64,000 nucleotides of DNA from Stenotrophomonas maltophilia (GCA_002363385.1 DEVL01000006.1:186001-250000), one strand, 5' to 3'; positions 25,688-34,563 are shown, counted from the stretch's first letter. Numbers and translations are program-made. The notes: generated by a model not told the origin, from the letters alone.

Positions 25688-26686
25688 TCAATGCGAGCGC
25701 TGCACCGCGTAACGGGCCAGACCACGCAGGGCAGCCACGGCATCGTTGTCGGCCAAGCCGTCGAGCGCACGCTCGGCGGCATCGGCGTATTCCTCGGCAC
25801 GGGCACGGCTGTACTCCAGCCCGCCGGTGGCGTGGATGGCCGCCAGCACCTCGGGCATCGCCTCGGCGTCGCCGTTCTGCACGATCGCGCGCAGGCGCTC
25901 ACGCGTGGTGGCATCGGAATGCGCCATCGCGTGGATCAGTGGCAGGGTGGCCTTGCCCTCGGCAAGGTCGTCGCCCAGGTTCTTGCCCAGCTCCTCGGCG
26001 TTGGCCGAGTAGTCCAGCACGTCGTCGGCGATCTGGAAGGCGTAGCCCAGCGCCATGCCGTAGTCGTACAGCGCTTGCTGGGTGGCTTCATCGACGCCAC
26101 TGGCAAGCGCGCCCAGCCGGGTGCCCGCCGCGAACAGCACCGCGGTCTTGCGCTCGATCACGCGCAGGTAGGCCGCTTCGTCCGTGTCCGGATTGTGGAC
26201 GTGCAGCAGCTGCAGCACCTCACCCTCGGCGATCCGGTTGGTGGTATCGGCCAGGATCCGCATGACCGGCATGCGGTCCAGTTCGACCATCAGCTGGAAG
26301 CTGCGCGAGTACAGGAAATCGCCGACCAGGACGCTCGGGGCATTGCCCCACAGCGCATTGGCGGTGCTGCGGCCGCGGCGCAGGCTGGATTCGTCCACCA
26401 CGTCGTCGTGCAGCAGGGTCGAGGTATGGATGAACTCGATGATCGCCGCCAGCTGGTGGTGTTCCGGGCCGGCCTGGCCGACCGCGCGGCCGGCCAGCAT
26501 CACCAGCATCGGCCGCAGGCGCTTGCCGCCGGCCGAGATGATGTGGTCGGCGATCTGGTTGATCAGCACGACATCCGAGGACAGTCGGCGACGAATCAGC
26601 GCATCGACGGCATCCATGTCGGGCGCGGCGAGCGTCTGGATCTGGGGCAGGCCCAGCGCGGGGCGGGTGTCTTCGGTGATGGTCAT
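25688..26686 (-). CDS. ispB: Polyprenyl (octaprenyl) diphosphate synthase IspB
   Basis: 332 residues. Both aspartate-rich motifs are intact: DDVVD (94-98) in HTSTLLHDDVVDESSLRRG and DDVLD (221-225) in FQIADDVLDYSA, with GGKRLRPML for isopentenyl diphosphate binding. It builds the side chain of ubiquinone from IPP and FPP in the cytosol. The chain length (C40) is inferred from the family and cannot be read with certainty. It is divergent from the alpha-glucosidase gene. Confidence 0.95.
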   Translation of the reverse strand: MTITEDTRPALGLPQIQTLAAPDMDAVDALIRRRLSSDVVLINQIADHIISAGGKRLRPMLVMLAGRAVGQAGPEHHQLAAIIEFIHTSTLLHDDVVDESSLRRGRSTANALWGNAPSVLVGDFLYSRSFQLMVELDRMPVMRILADTTNRIAEGEVLQLLHVHNPDTDEAAYLRVIERKTAVLFAAGTRLGALASGVDEATQQALYDYGMALGYAFQIADDVLDYSANAEELGKNLGDDLAEGKATLPLIHAMAHSDATTRERLRAIVQNGDAEAMPEVLAAIHATGGLEYSRARAEEYADAAERALDGLADNDAVAALRGLARYAVQRSH

Positions 26687-26884
26687 GCGGTCTGACTTTC
26701 AGGCTTGGGCGGAATTATAGGCGGTGCCGTCGTATTCCGCCCGCGAAGACGCGCCGGTGGCCCGGTCAAGGCGCGGGGCAGGCCGCCCGATTGGGCCGAC
26801 CCTGGCCGCCGGCCCTTCGCCACATGAGGGGCGAAGGTCCGCCTGACCGGAGGCCCGGAGCGCCTCGTGCAGCGCGATCCGGCG

Positions 26885-26898
26885 TGAATACGTATGCA
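26885..26898. promoter_or_regulatory. Maltodextrin-locus operator 1 (core ATACGTAT)
   Basis: TGAATACGTATGCA, a near-perfect palindrome with one asymmetric pair, 92 bases before the alpha-glucosidase start. The same 14-mer occurs at 34550 and, in reverse, at 32201. A LacI-type repressor site is inferred. Confidence 0.65.
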
Positions 26899-26990
26899 TG
26901 CGACCCCACCGCTGGAGACGCCCCGCTAAGCTTGTCGGGTTCGTTTCTGGCCCCCTCGCGGGTGCCGTGGAAGCCCGAAGGGGGGCCCCA

Positions 26991-28604
26991 ATGTCGCAGT
27001 CTCCATGGTGGCGCGGTGCCGTCATCTATCAGATCTACCCGCGCAGTTTCCTGGACGCCAACGGCGATGGCGTGGGCGACCTGCCCGGCATCATCGAGCG
27101 CCTGGACTATGTTGCCGCGCTTGGCGTCGACGCGATCTGGGTGTCGCCGTTCTTCAAGTCGCCGATGGCCGACTTCGGCTATGACATCGCCGACCATCGC
27201 GACGTCGATCCGATGTTCGGCACTCTGGACGATGTCGACCAGTTGCTGGCCAAGGCGCATGCGCTGGGTCTGAAGGTCATGATCGACCAGGTGTTCAGCC
27301 ATACCTCGATCGACCATGCCTGGTTCCAGGAGAGCCGGCAGGACCGCACCAATCCCAAGGCGGACTGGTACGTGTGGGCCGATCCGCGCGAGGACGGCAC
27401 GCCGCCCAACAACTGGATGTCGATCTTCGGGGGCGTGGCCTGGCAATGGGAGCCGCGGCGTGAGCAGTATTTCCTGCACAACTTCCTGGCCGACCAGCCC
27501 GACCTGAACTTCCACAACCCCGCGGTGCAGCAGGCCACGTTGGATTATGTGCGGTTCTGGCTAGACCGTGGTGTGGATGGTTTCCGCCTGGATTCCATCA
27601 ACTTCTGTTTCCACGATGCACAGCTGCGTGACAATCCAGCCAAGCCGCTGGAAAAGCGCCTCGGCCGTGGCTTCAGCGCGGACAATCCGTACGCCTACCA
27701 GTACCACTACTACAACAACACGCAGCCGGAGAACATCGGCTTCATCGAGCAGTTGCGCGTTCTGCTGGACGAGTACCCGGGATCGGTCAGCCTGGGGGAA
27801 ATTTCTGCGGAAGACTCGCTGGCAACCACGGCCGAATACACCGCGCCGGGCCGCCTGCACATGGGCTACAGCTTCGAGCTGCTGGTGAAGGATTTCAGTG
27901 CCGGTTACATCCGCGACACCGTGTCGCGGCTGGAAGCGACGATGACCGAAGGCTGGCCGTGCTGGGCGATCTCCAACCACGATGTGGAGCGCGCGGTAAC
28001 GCGCTGGGGCGGTCATCCGGCACAGCCGCGCCTGGCGCGCATGCTGGTGGCGATGCTGTGCTCGCTGCGCGGTTCGATCTGCCTGTATCAGGGCGAGGAG
28101 CTGGGGCTGGGCGAGGCGGACGTGCCATTCGAGGCGCTGCAGGACCCGTACGGCATTACGTTCTGGCCGAATTTCAAGGGCCGCGACGGTTGCCGTACGC
28201 CGATGCCGTGGCTGGATGCGCCGAAGGCGGGCTTCACGACGGGTGAGCCGTGGTTGCCGATTCCGGCGGAGCATCAGGCCGCGTCGGTGGCGACGCAGGA
28301 ACATGATCCGCACTCGGTGTTGAACGCGTTCCGTCAGTTCCTGGCGTGGCGGCGGACGATGCCGACGCTGTTGGTGGGTGACATTCGTTTCCTCGCGTGC
28401 GCCGAGCCGGTGTTGATGTTCGAGCGGGTGCACGGGGAGGAGACGTTGCTGTTGGCGTTCAATCTTTCGGCTGAGATTGCCCAGGTTGCGCTGCCGGTGG
28501 GGCAGTGGCAGGTGGTGCAGGTGCCTGGTCCGGATGCGGGCGAGGTGGTCGGTGGTGAGCTGGTGTTGCCGGCGCAGTCGATGTATTGCGCGCGACGCGG
28601 CTGA
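26991..28604 (+). CDS. Cytoplasmic GH13 alpha-glucosidase
   Basis: 537 residues from the ATG at 26991, with no signal peptide. It is a GH13 barrel with the oligo-1,6/alpha-glucosidase start WWRGAVIYQIYPRSFLDANGDGVGDLPGI. Catalytic residues are D201 (GFRLDSINF, nucleophile), E270 (SLGEISAED, acid/base) and D331 (SNHDVERA). The closest known type is the Xanthomonas alpha-glucosidase of subfamily GH13_23, which releases glucose from maltose and alpha-glucosides. An operator precedes it and a terminator follows, so it is a one-gene unit of the maltodextrin regulon. Confidence 0.93.
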   Translation: MSQSPWWRGAVIYQIYPRSFLDANGDGVGDLPGIIERLDYVAALGVDAIWVSPFFKSPMADFGYDIADHRDVDPMFGTLDDVDQLLAKAHALGLKVMIDQVFSHTSIDHAWFQESRQDRTNPKADWYVWADPREDGTPPNNWMSIFGGVAWQWEPRREQYFLHNFLADQPDLNFHNPAVQQATLDYVRFWLDRGVDGFRLDSINFCFHDAQLRDNPAKPLEKRLGRGFSADNPYAYQYHYYNNTQPENIGFIEQLRVLLDEYPGSVSLGEISAEDSLATTAEYTAPGRLHMGYSFELLVKDFSAGYIRDTVSRLEATMTEGWPCWAISNHDVERAVTRWGGHPAQPRLARMLVAMLCSLRGSICLYQGEELGLGEADVPFEALQDPYGITFWPNFKGRDGCRTPMPWLDAPKAGFTTGEPWLPIPAEHQAASVATQEHDPHSVLNAFRQFLAWRRTMPTLLVGDIRFLACAEPVLMFERVHGEETLLLAFNLSAEIAQVALPVGQWQVVQVPGPDAGEVVGGELVLPAQSMYCARRG

Positions 28605-28627
28605 TCGGATTTTCCGGTGGTATTGAG

Positions 28628-28658
28628 AGGGCGGGGCCAGGTGCCTCGCCCTTTTTTT
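28628..28658 (+). terminator. Rho-independent terminator of the alpha-glucosidase gene
   Basis: Stem AGGGCG-GGG with CC-CGCCCT followed by seven T, 23 bases after the stop codon. Confidence 0.85.
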
Positions 28659-28680
28659 GTCTTGCGTTCGTGCGTTGGGG

Positions 28681-28746
28681 TACAGCTACAGCTACAGCTA
28701 CAGCTACAGCTACAGCTACAGCTACAGCTACAGCTACAGCTACAGC
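28681..28746. repeat. Hexanucleotide microsatellite (TACAGC)11
   Basis: Eleven exact tandem copies of TACAGC, 66 bp, in the spacer after the alpha-glucosidase terminator. The 6-bp unit keeps all frames open but no gene is credible here. Copy number should vary between strains. Confidence 0.97.
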
Positions 28747-28772
28747 GCTCAGGGCTGCGATCGTGCTGGTTT

Positions 28773-28879
28773 GGGCGGGCAGGGGTGGGTCAGCGGGACC
28801 CGCTGCAAGTACGTCCATGTAAGCTCGTATGCCGCCATCCATGGCGGCATACGGTCCCGCCAACCCACCCCTGCCCACC
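28773..28879. repeat. Large inverted-repeat element A
   Basis: Outer arms of about 26 bp (GGGCAGGGGTGGGT... with ...ACCCACCCCTGCCC) enclose an inner palindrome GTATGCCGCCAT/ATGGCGGCATAC at about 28828-28853. The whole can fold into one long interrupted hairpin of about 107 nt. Element B near 29.1 kb shares the arm pattern (GTGGGTnnGCGGGAC). Confidence 0.8.
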
Positions 28880-29023
28880 CTTTGACAATGTGCCGGTGCG
28901 CAAGGAAAAAGCGATGCTGGGCGGGCACGTCATGGCACCCGCGAGGCTGATGTTGACCGGAATCCGAGAGGCTTGAGCTGTCGCGCTGGTCCGAACCGCA
29001 GATATTTCGTTCGATCCTCCTTT
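28880..29023. other. Spacer between repeat elements A and the pentamer tract
   Basis: No convincing gene. A perfect TTGACA stands at 28882-28887 but no matching -10 is present at the right distance. The 28605-29315 spacer as a whole is made almost entirely of repeats and two terminators. Confidence 0.5.
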
Positions 29024-29058
29024 GCACTGCACTGCACTGCACTGCACTGCACTGCACT
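29024..29058. repeat. Pentanucleotide microsatellite (ACTGC)6 plus partial units
   Basis: Six full ACTGC copies (29026-29055) with partial units on both sides. A 5-bp unit would shift frame on slippage, but I find no real gene crossing it. Confidence 0.95.
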
Positions 29059-29085
29059 CCCATGGCCACCAACCAACTGTCGAAG

Positions 29086-29190
29086 GGCGGGGTGTGTGGG
29101 TTGGCGGGACCGTTGTGCCGCATGGATGCGGCTCACGAGCCCCCAAGGATGGGTTCACGGCGCGTCCCGCGAACCCACACACCCCCGACC
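29086..29190. repeat. Large inverted-repeat element B
   Basis: Arms GGCGGGGTGTGTGGGTTGGCGGGAC-like at the left and GTCCCGCGAACCCACACACCCCCG-like at the right pair over about 24 bp; the interior has CCGCATGGATGCGG. It has the size and plan of element A 200 bp upstream, suggesting a repeat family. Confidence 0.75.
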
Positions 29191-29240
29191 ACGCCGCGGA
29201 CAGCCGGCGCTGACGCTCTCCAGAGTCAGAGAAAAGCCAA

Positions 29241-29270
29241 CAAAAAACCCGCTGCAAATAGCAGCGGGTT
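29241..29270 (-). terminator. Rho-independent terminator of the maltodextrin TonB receptor gene
   Basis: Minus strand: AACCCGCTGC-TATTT-GCAGCGGGTT followed by a T-run (TTTTTTG), 46 bases beyond the receptor stop codon. Confidence 0.9.
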
Positions 29271-29315
29271 CTTCAGCTCTTCGATGTCGCCACCAAGCCG
29301 CTGACAAGAGCAACA

Positions 29316-32075
29316 TCAGAACTTGTAGTTCACGCCCAGCATGTAGGTCCGGCCCCACTCCACGTACTCCAGCGGACGATCCTTCGTGCCAGCGTAAGTC
29401 CGATACGGCTCGTTGGTCAGATTGCTACCCTGCAGCAACAGCGTCAGCCCATGCAGGCTGCTGCTGTCGGCGAACGTATAACTGACCTGCGCATCCGTCA
29501 CGTTCTCACCGACCACATAACGCAACGTCCGGTTACCGTTGAAATTGCCGATCTCACCGATGAAATCCGAACGACGGCGCTGGCTCACGCGGGCCTCGAA
29601 CCCACTGCGCTCGTAGTACGCCGTGAAGTTGTACACGCGCTCAGAAAGGCCCGGCAGGCTGATCGGATCACTGCCCACGCTGGAGGCGCTTTCCGGGTCC
29701 AGGATCTTGATGTCACTGTCGTTGAACGTCGCACTGGCCTGTAGACCGAAACCACGCAGGCTGTCGGTGATCATCTCCAGCGGGAACGAGGCGGTCAGCT
29801 CCAGGCCCTTCAGCTTGCCACCCTCGCCATTCTGCGGCGCGGAGAACGTACCCGTCGGCAGCACCGGCACCACCATGCCCGGCGGCGGCACGTAGCTGGC
29901 CAGCAGGTCGCTGAAGTCGTAGTCATCGCGCGACTGCGTGTAGACGTAGGACTTCAGGTCCTTGAAGAACACCGCGGCGGCCACGTAGGCCTTCTCGCCG
30001 AAGTACTTCTCGTACGACAGATCGATCGCATTGGCGCGCCACGGATCCAGCAGCGGGTTGCCGCCGCTGCCGCCGGGGCGGCCGGTGGACGTATCCACGC
30101 CGAACTCCAGGCCCGCCCGCATCTGGTCAACACGCGGGCGCGCGACCTGCTTGGCCACGGCGAAGCGCAGGGTCTGCTGGTGCGGGAACATGAAGGCCAG
30201 GTTCAAGCTCGGCAGCCAGTCGGTGTAGGTCTTGCCGTCATCGATCGGCAGGATGTTCTGGCCGTCCGGACGCGAGCGGTCGAAGTAGTTGGACTGCGAG
30301 CTCTGGTCGGTACGCACCATCTGTACGCCGATGTTGCCGCGCAGGCCAACCTCGCCCAGGTCGGTGTTGATGTTGGCGCGGATCCAGGCGGTGCTGGTCT
30401 TTTCCTGCACCGTCCAAGCCTTGGGAATCAGATAGTCCAGATTGGTGACCGGGTTGAAGACCATATAGCGGTCCACCGCGGCCGGGACGTTCCAGGCCGG
30501 GATGTAGCCGATACCGGCGAAGCCCAGATTGACCGGTGCGTACTGCAGGTCACCGGCGATGTTGGCATCGCCCTGGTCGCCCAGCAGGATGTTGCCTTCG
30601 GCCTGGGTCTTGTCCTTGCGGCGGTCGGCGTAGTTCACGCCCACGTCCACATCGGAGAACCACGGCAGCGAATCGGGCATCGCGAAGGTGGCCTGCAGGC
30701 GAGCACCCTTCAGGCGGTCTTCGACCATCGGCACCTTGCCGTAGCCGGAGCCGTAGATGGTGTTGGTCAGGAACAGCGCGTCCGGGTTGGAATAGTCCAG
30801 CCCCGGGCTGATCTGCGAGAACCCGTCCGGCTTGACCACCACACCGACCGAGTCCAGCTGCGGCATCGGGGTGAGCTGCAGGTTGTTTTCCAGATTCAGT
30901 TCGTTGCGCGTGGCCTTGGAGTAGTTCACATCGGCGACAACCTTGACCCGCTCGAAGTTGAACTCGTTGTTCCAGCCGAACGCGTCGATCTTGTCCTTGC
31001 GCTTGTTGTACATGCCGCGCACCAGCGGGTACACGCCGGTCGCCACGCCGCCGGCGAAGGTGCCATCGGCGTTGATCTGCGGGTTGGTGATCAGCAGGCC
31101 CGGGGTATAGCCGCCGTTGTAGTTGCTGAGGTTGACCTCGAACTGGTTGGCGGTATCGATCTGCTCGGCTTCGGTGTGGAACGCATCCAGGGTGCTGGTC
31201 CACACGTTCGACGGGCGGAACTGCACGGTGGCCATCACGCCGTCGCGCTCGTTGTTGCCGGTGCGGCGCAGCGCCTTGATGCCATCGGAGAACACGGTGC
31301 CCGGGGCCAGGCCGGGGCGGTTGCCCTGGTCGGTCTGCTCGGTGGTCCACGGCTCGTACAGGCCCACCTGGTTTTCCTGGATCGGCATGTCGCTGTGCGC
31401 GTAGCCGATCGAGATGCCCAGGGTGTTGTCGAGGAACTGGTCGATGTAGCTGGCGCTGAAACGATTGCCGTACGGATCGACGTTGGCGGCCTTGCCCAGG
31501 GAGCTCTTCTGGTAGCGGCCACTGATGGCGATCACGCGCTCAGCGAAGCTCAGCGGGCGCACCGTCTGCATGTCGATGGTGCCCGACAGGCCCTGGCCGA
31601 CCAGCGCCGCGTCCGGGGTCTTGTACACGGTCACGCCGTTGACCAGTTCCGAGGGGTACTGATCGAACTCGACGCTGCGGTTGTCACCGGTGCTGACCAC
31701 TTCGCGCCCGTTGAGCAGCGTAGTGGCGAAATCCGGCGACAAGCCGCGCACGCTGATCACCTGGGCACGGCCGGCCACACGCTGCGCGGCCAGGCCGGGC
31801 AGGCGGCCCAGCGATTCGGCGATGCTCACGTCAGGCAGCTTGCCGATGTCCTCGGCCGAGATCGCTTCGACCACCGACGTGGCGTCCTGCTTGATCGCGA
31901 TCGCGTTTTCGATGCCGCGGCGGATGCCGGTGACCTGGACGGTGTCCAGGTTGGTCGCGGCGGTACCGGTCGGTGCGGTAGTGGTACTGGGTTCGGCGGT
32001 CTGCGCCGACGCCATCAACGGCGTCAGGGCGACGGCCAGCGCGAGACTCAGCGCGCTGCGCTTGCGGTTCAACAT
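29316..32075 (-). CDS. TonB-dependent receptor of the maltodextrin locus (Xanthomonas/Caulobacter type)
   Basis: 919 residues, large as usual for the carbohydrate-type TonB receptors of Xanthomonads and Caulobacter. It has a signal peptide (about 1-24, LTPLMASA), a TonB-box-like NLDTVQVTGIRRGIENAI (42-59), a plug with LPDVSIAESLGRLPGL and VISVRGLSPDFATTLLNGRE, and a barrel ending in LGVNYKF with terminal Phe. Neighbours are alpha-glucan hydrolases and a sugar symporter, and the promoter has the shared ATACGTAT operator, so uptake of maltodextrins, like Caulobacter MalA, is the likely role. The ATG has GGGAGGGG upstream. Confidence 0.88.
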   Translation of the reverse strand: MLNRKRSALSLALAVALTPLMASAQTAEPSTTTAPTGTAATNLDTVQVTGIRRGIENAIAIKQDATSVVEAISAEDIGKLPDVSIAESLGRLPGLAAQRVAGRAQVISVRGLSPDFATTLLNGREVVSTGDNRSVEFDQYPSELVNGVTVYKTPDAALVGQGLSGTIDMQTVRPLSFAERVIAISGRYQKSSLGKAANVDPYGNRFSASYIDQFLDNTLGISIGYAHSDMPIQENQVGLYEPWTTEQTDQGNRPGLAPGTVFSDGIKALRRTGNNERDGVMATVQFRPSNVWTSTLDAFHTEAEQIDTANQFEVNLSNYNGGYTPGLLITNPQINADGTFAGGVATGVYPLVRGMYNKRKDKIDAFGWNNEFNFERVKVVADVNYSKATRNELNLENNLQLTPMPQLDSVGVVVKPDGFSQISPGLDYSNPDALFLTNTIYGSGYGKVPMVEDRLKGARLQATFAMPDSLPWFSDVDVGVNYADRRKDKTQAEGNILLGDQGDANIAGDLQYAPVNLGFAGIGYIPAWNVPAAVDRYMVFNPVTNLDYLIPKAWTVQEKTSTAWIRANINTDLGEVGLRGNIGVQMVRTDQSSQSNYFDRSRPDGQNILPIDDGKTYTDWLPSLNLAFMFPHQQTLRFAVAKQVARPRVDQMRAGLEFGVDTSTGRPGGSGGNPLLDPWRANAIDLSYEKYFGEKAYVAAAVFFKDLKSYVYTQSRDDYDFSDLLASYVPPPGMVVPVLPTGTFSAPQNGEGGKLKGLELTASFPLEMITDSLRGFGLQASATFNDSDIKILDPESASSVGSDPISLPGLSERVYNFTAYYERSGFEARVSQRRRSDFIGEIGNFNGNRTLRYVVGENVTDAQVSYTFADSSSLHGLTLLLQGSNLTNEPYRTYAGTKDRPLEYVEWGRTYMLGVNYKF

Positions 32076-32200
32076 TTTCCCCTCCCAGGCAATGTTGCCA
32101 ATCGATTTTGTGGTTGCCCGGAGGACCCGGGAGCGTCATGGCGCGGTGGCCGTTGACTGCGTGGCTATGGTAGGCAGCGCGCATGCCGCGGGAATCACCC

Positions 32201-32214
32201 TGCATACGTATTCA
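32201..32214. promoter_or_regulatory. Maltodextrin-locus operator 2 (core ATACGTAT)
   Basis: TGCATACGTATTCA, the exact reverse complement of the sites at 26885 and 34550, 125 bases upstream of the TonB receptor start. Confidence 0.65.
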
Positions 32215-32299
32215 ATGACGTTGGCTGTATTGGAATCGATTACATGCGCGTTGGCGCAGTCGTGCTGCCGCGCCACGGTCTGCCATGCAACCGTGGATG

Positions 32300-32371
32300 G
32301 TAGTGCCGGCCGCTGGCCGGCATCCTCGGGATGCCATGCAGGTGCAGCCGCCGGCCAGCGGCCGACACTAC
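32300..32371. repeat. Head-to-head pair of SMAG-type REP elements
   Basis: GTAGTGCCGGCCGCTGGCCGGC (first 22 nt) and its reverse copy ending GACACTAC at 32371 face each other in the gap between GH97 and the receptor gene. The same element occurs singly at 40210. The rest of this 334-bp gap holds operator 2 and two AATCGATT octamers (32100, 32234). Confidence 0.8.
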
Positions 32372-32409
32372 ACGTCATGGGGCTACGTCGAGACCACCTC
32401 TGACCAGGT

Positions 32410-34476
32410 CTACAGCGGCGTGAAACGGATCGCCTGGCCGCCACCGGGTGCAAGCACCAGCGTCAGCGGGTCGGCGCTGGTGACCTCGCGCGTTTCGCGC
32501 ACGAAGGCGAAGGGATTGCGGCGGAAATCCGCGCCGTCGCCATCGCGGTAAATCTCCGCGCGGTAGCGCACACCCGGCTCGAGGAAGCCGAGTGACACCG
32601 GAAGCACGCGGCCGTGTTCATCGGTGATGCTGCCCAGGAACCAGTCGCGGCTGTGACGGTCCTTGCGCACGAGGGTGACGTAGTCGCCCACCTCGCCGTT
32701 GAGCACGCGGGTGTCGTCCCAGTCCACCGCCACGTCCTCGATGAAGCGGAACGCTTCGCGGTGCTGCTCGTAGTGCTCGGGCAGGTCGGCTGCCATCTGG
32801 ATCGGGCTGTAGATCGTCACGTACAGCGCGAGCTGACGGGCCAGCGTGCTGGGGATCGCCTGGCCGCCGCGGCCCTTCAGGCTCAGGATGCCGGGGGTGT
32901 AATCCATCGGCCCGGACAGCATCCGGGTGAACACCAGGTTGACCTCGTGCTCGGGCGGGTTCGGTGGCTGGCCCCAGGCGTTGTACTCCATGCCACGCGC
33001 GCCTTCGCGGGTGATCCAGTTTGGATAGGTGCGGCGCAGGCCGGTGTCCTTGATCGGCTCGTGCGGATTCACTGCGATATGCCGTTTGGCGGCTTCCTGC
33101 ACCACCTTGAGGTGATGGCGGGCCATGAACTGCCCGTCATGCCACTCACGCCACAGCGGGCCTCCGGCCGGGTTGCGGCGGTCGACCTGGCCGTCATCGC
33201 AGACGTAGCCGCTCTTGAACGAATCCACGCCCAGCCGCGCATAGAGATCCAGTGCCGCGCCGAGCTGATCTTCGTAGTGCTCGATGGCGCAGCCGGTTTC
33301 ATGGTGGCCGATCAGGTGCACCCCCTTCTTCGCGCCGTAGGCAGACAGGGCCTCGATGTCGAAATCGACCGTGGGCCGGGTGAAATCGAAGGCGTAGCCA
33401 TTGCCGACCCAGTCACCGTCCCAGCCCGGGTTCCAGCCTTCCACCAGCACGCCGCGGAAGCCATGGCTGGCGGCGAAGTCGATCACGCGCTTGGTCTTGG
33501 CGGTGGTTGCGGCGTGCCGTGGGCCGGTCGCCCAGCTTTCCTCGTCCAGATGCATCGACCACCACACGCCCAGGTACTTGGAGGGCTTCACCCAGCTGAC
33601 GTCGCCCAGCACGTTGGGCTCGTTGAGGTTGAGGATCAGGCTGGATTCCACCAGTCCGCCGGCGGTGTCGCTGATCTGCAGCGTGCGCCACGGGGTGTCG
33701 AAGGGCAGGCTCCGTCGCACCTTCCAGCCCTCGGCCGAGGGCGACAGCTGTGTGCGCAGGCGTTGGCCGTCGGTGCGGCGCAGCCACATGCCGGCGTAGT
33801 CCACCAGCGCGGCTTCGTGGATGGCGACATGCAGGCCATCGCGGCTGCGCAGCGTCATCGGCGTATGGGCCACTGGCACTTGATCCAGTGGCGTGCGCTG
33901 ATAGAGATACTCGTAGTGAATCGGCTCACCGGCCGGAATCCACCAGGCGGTGGCGGGCGGTGCGATCGCGAACTCGGTCAGCTCATCGTCGATGATCGCC
34001 TCGCGCATGCCCGGCTGCTCAGGGAAGTGGTAGCGGAAACCCAGGCCGTCGTCATAGACCCGGAACACCACATCGATGCGGCGCTTGGCGCCGCCGCGTT
34101 CGGCCAACTGCACGACGACTTCGTTGAAGTGATTGCGGGTCAGTCGGCGCTCGCCCCAAGGCTGTTCCCAGGTTTCATCGACGCTGCGCGACTGCTGGCC
34201 AACCACGGCAAGATCCCGGTCCAGGCGGCCATCGCGCAGTTGGAAGCCGAGCTTGGAGGTGTCCACCACGTTCTCGCCGAAACGGTCCACCCGGTAGCTG
34301 GGGCTGCCGCCGTCCAGTTGCAGCGATACGCGCAGCACCTTGCCGGGTGACTCGACGCTGGCCACGGTGACCGGCTCGGCGAAAGCGGTGGCGCTGAATG
34401 CGCAAAGGATCCAGCCCAGCAGGGACAGGCGACGACGTGCGCAATGCCCGTCCGTTGGATACGACAGTGACGGCAT
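32410..34476 (-). CDS. Periplasmic GH97 alpha-glucosidase (SusB-like)
   Basis: 688 residues from the ATG at 34476, chosen because GGGAGGGG stands just upstream; an in-frame start at 34503 is weaker. After a signal peptide (SLLGWILCAFSATAFA) comes the N-terminal beta-sandwich with SPGKVLRVSLQLDGGSPSYRVDRFGENVV, then the barrel with KYLGVWWSMH, HGFRGVLVEGWNPGWDGDW, LIGHHETG and DSFKSGYVCDDGQV, and a C-terminal beta domain. This is the SusB family, which releases glucose from alpha-glucans in the periplasm. Whether it inverts or retains depends on residues I did not assign. It is divergent from the six-hairpin gene, with an operator between. Confidence 0.92.
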   Translation of the reverse strand: MPSLSYPTDGHCARRRLSLLGWILCAFSATAFAEPVTVASVESPGKVLRVSLQLDGGSPSYRVDRFGENVVDTSKLGFQLRDGRLDRDLAVVGQQSRSVDETWEQPWGERRLTRNHFNEVVVQLAERGGAKRRIDVVFRVYDDGLGFRYHFPEQPGMREAIIDDELTEFAIAPPATAWWIPAGEPIHYEYLYQRTPLDQVPVAHTPMTLRSRDGLHVAIHEAALVDYAGMWLRRTDGQRLRTQLSPSAEGWKVRRSLPFDTPWRTLQISDTAGGLVESSLILNLNEPNVLGDVSWVKPSKYLGVWWSMHLDEESWATGPRHAATTAKTKRVIDFAASHGFRGVLVEGWNPGWDGDWVGNGYAFDFTRPTVDFDIEALSAYGAKKGVHLIGHHETGCAIEHYEDQLGAALDLYARLGVDSFKSGYVCDDGQVDRRNPAGGPLWREWHDGQFMARHHLKVVQEAAKRHIAVNPHEPIKDTGLRRTYPNWITREGARGMEYNAWGQPPNPPEHEVNLVFTRMLSGPMDYTPGILSLKGRGGQAIPSTLARQLALYVTIYSPIQMAADLPEHYEQHREAFRFIEDVAVDWDDTRVLNGEVGDYVTLVRKDRHSRDWFLGSITDEHGRVLPVSLGFLEPGVRYRAEIYRDGDGADFRRNPFAFVRETREVTSADPLTLVLAPGGGQAIRFTPL

Positions 34477-34549
34477 TTCCCCTCCCAAGGCGGCCGAAAA
34501 CACCCCCGGACTATAGCGACGCGGTCACGCTTGCCGACCGCCGTGGCCA

Positions 34550-34563
34550 TGAATACGTATGCA
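34550..34563. promoter_or_regulatory. Maltodextrin-locus operator 3 (core ATACGTAT), shared divergent region
   Basis: TGAATACGTATGCA in the gap between GH97 and the six-hairpin gene, 73 and 145 bases from their starts. A TATAGT hexamer on the minus strand (34510-34515) is a possible -10 for GH97. One operator could control both directions. Confidence 0.65.

Noticed and set aside
28617..28976. Frames through (TACAGC)11 coding for LQLQ, YSYS or TATA repeats
   Set aside because: All three frames stay open only because the unit is six bases. They start within or after a terminator, lack ribosome sites and run into element A.
28681..29058. Possible CRISPR-like array
   Set aside because: The units are 5 and 6 bp without spacers; these are microsatellites.
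29022..29213. Small frame starting in the ACTGC tract
   Set aside because: No ribosome site, repeat-made N-terminus and coding through element B.
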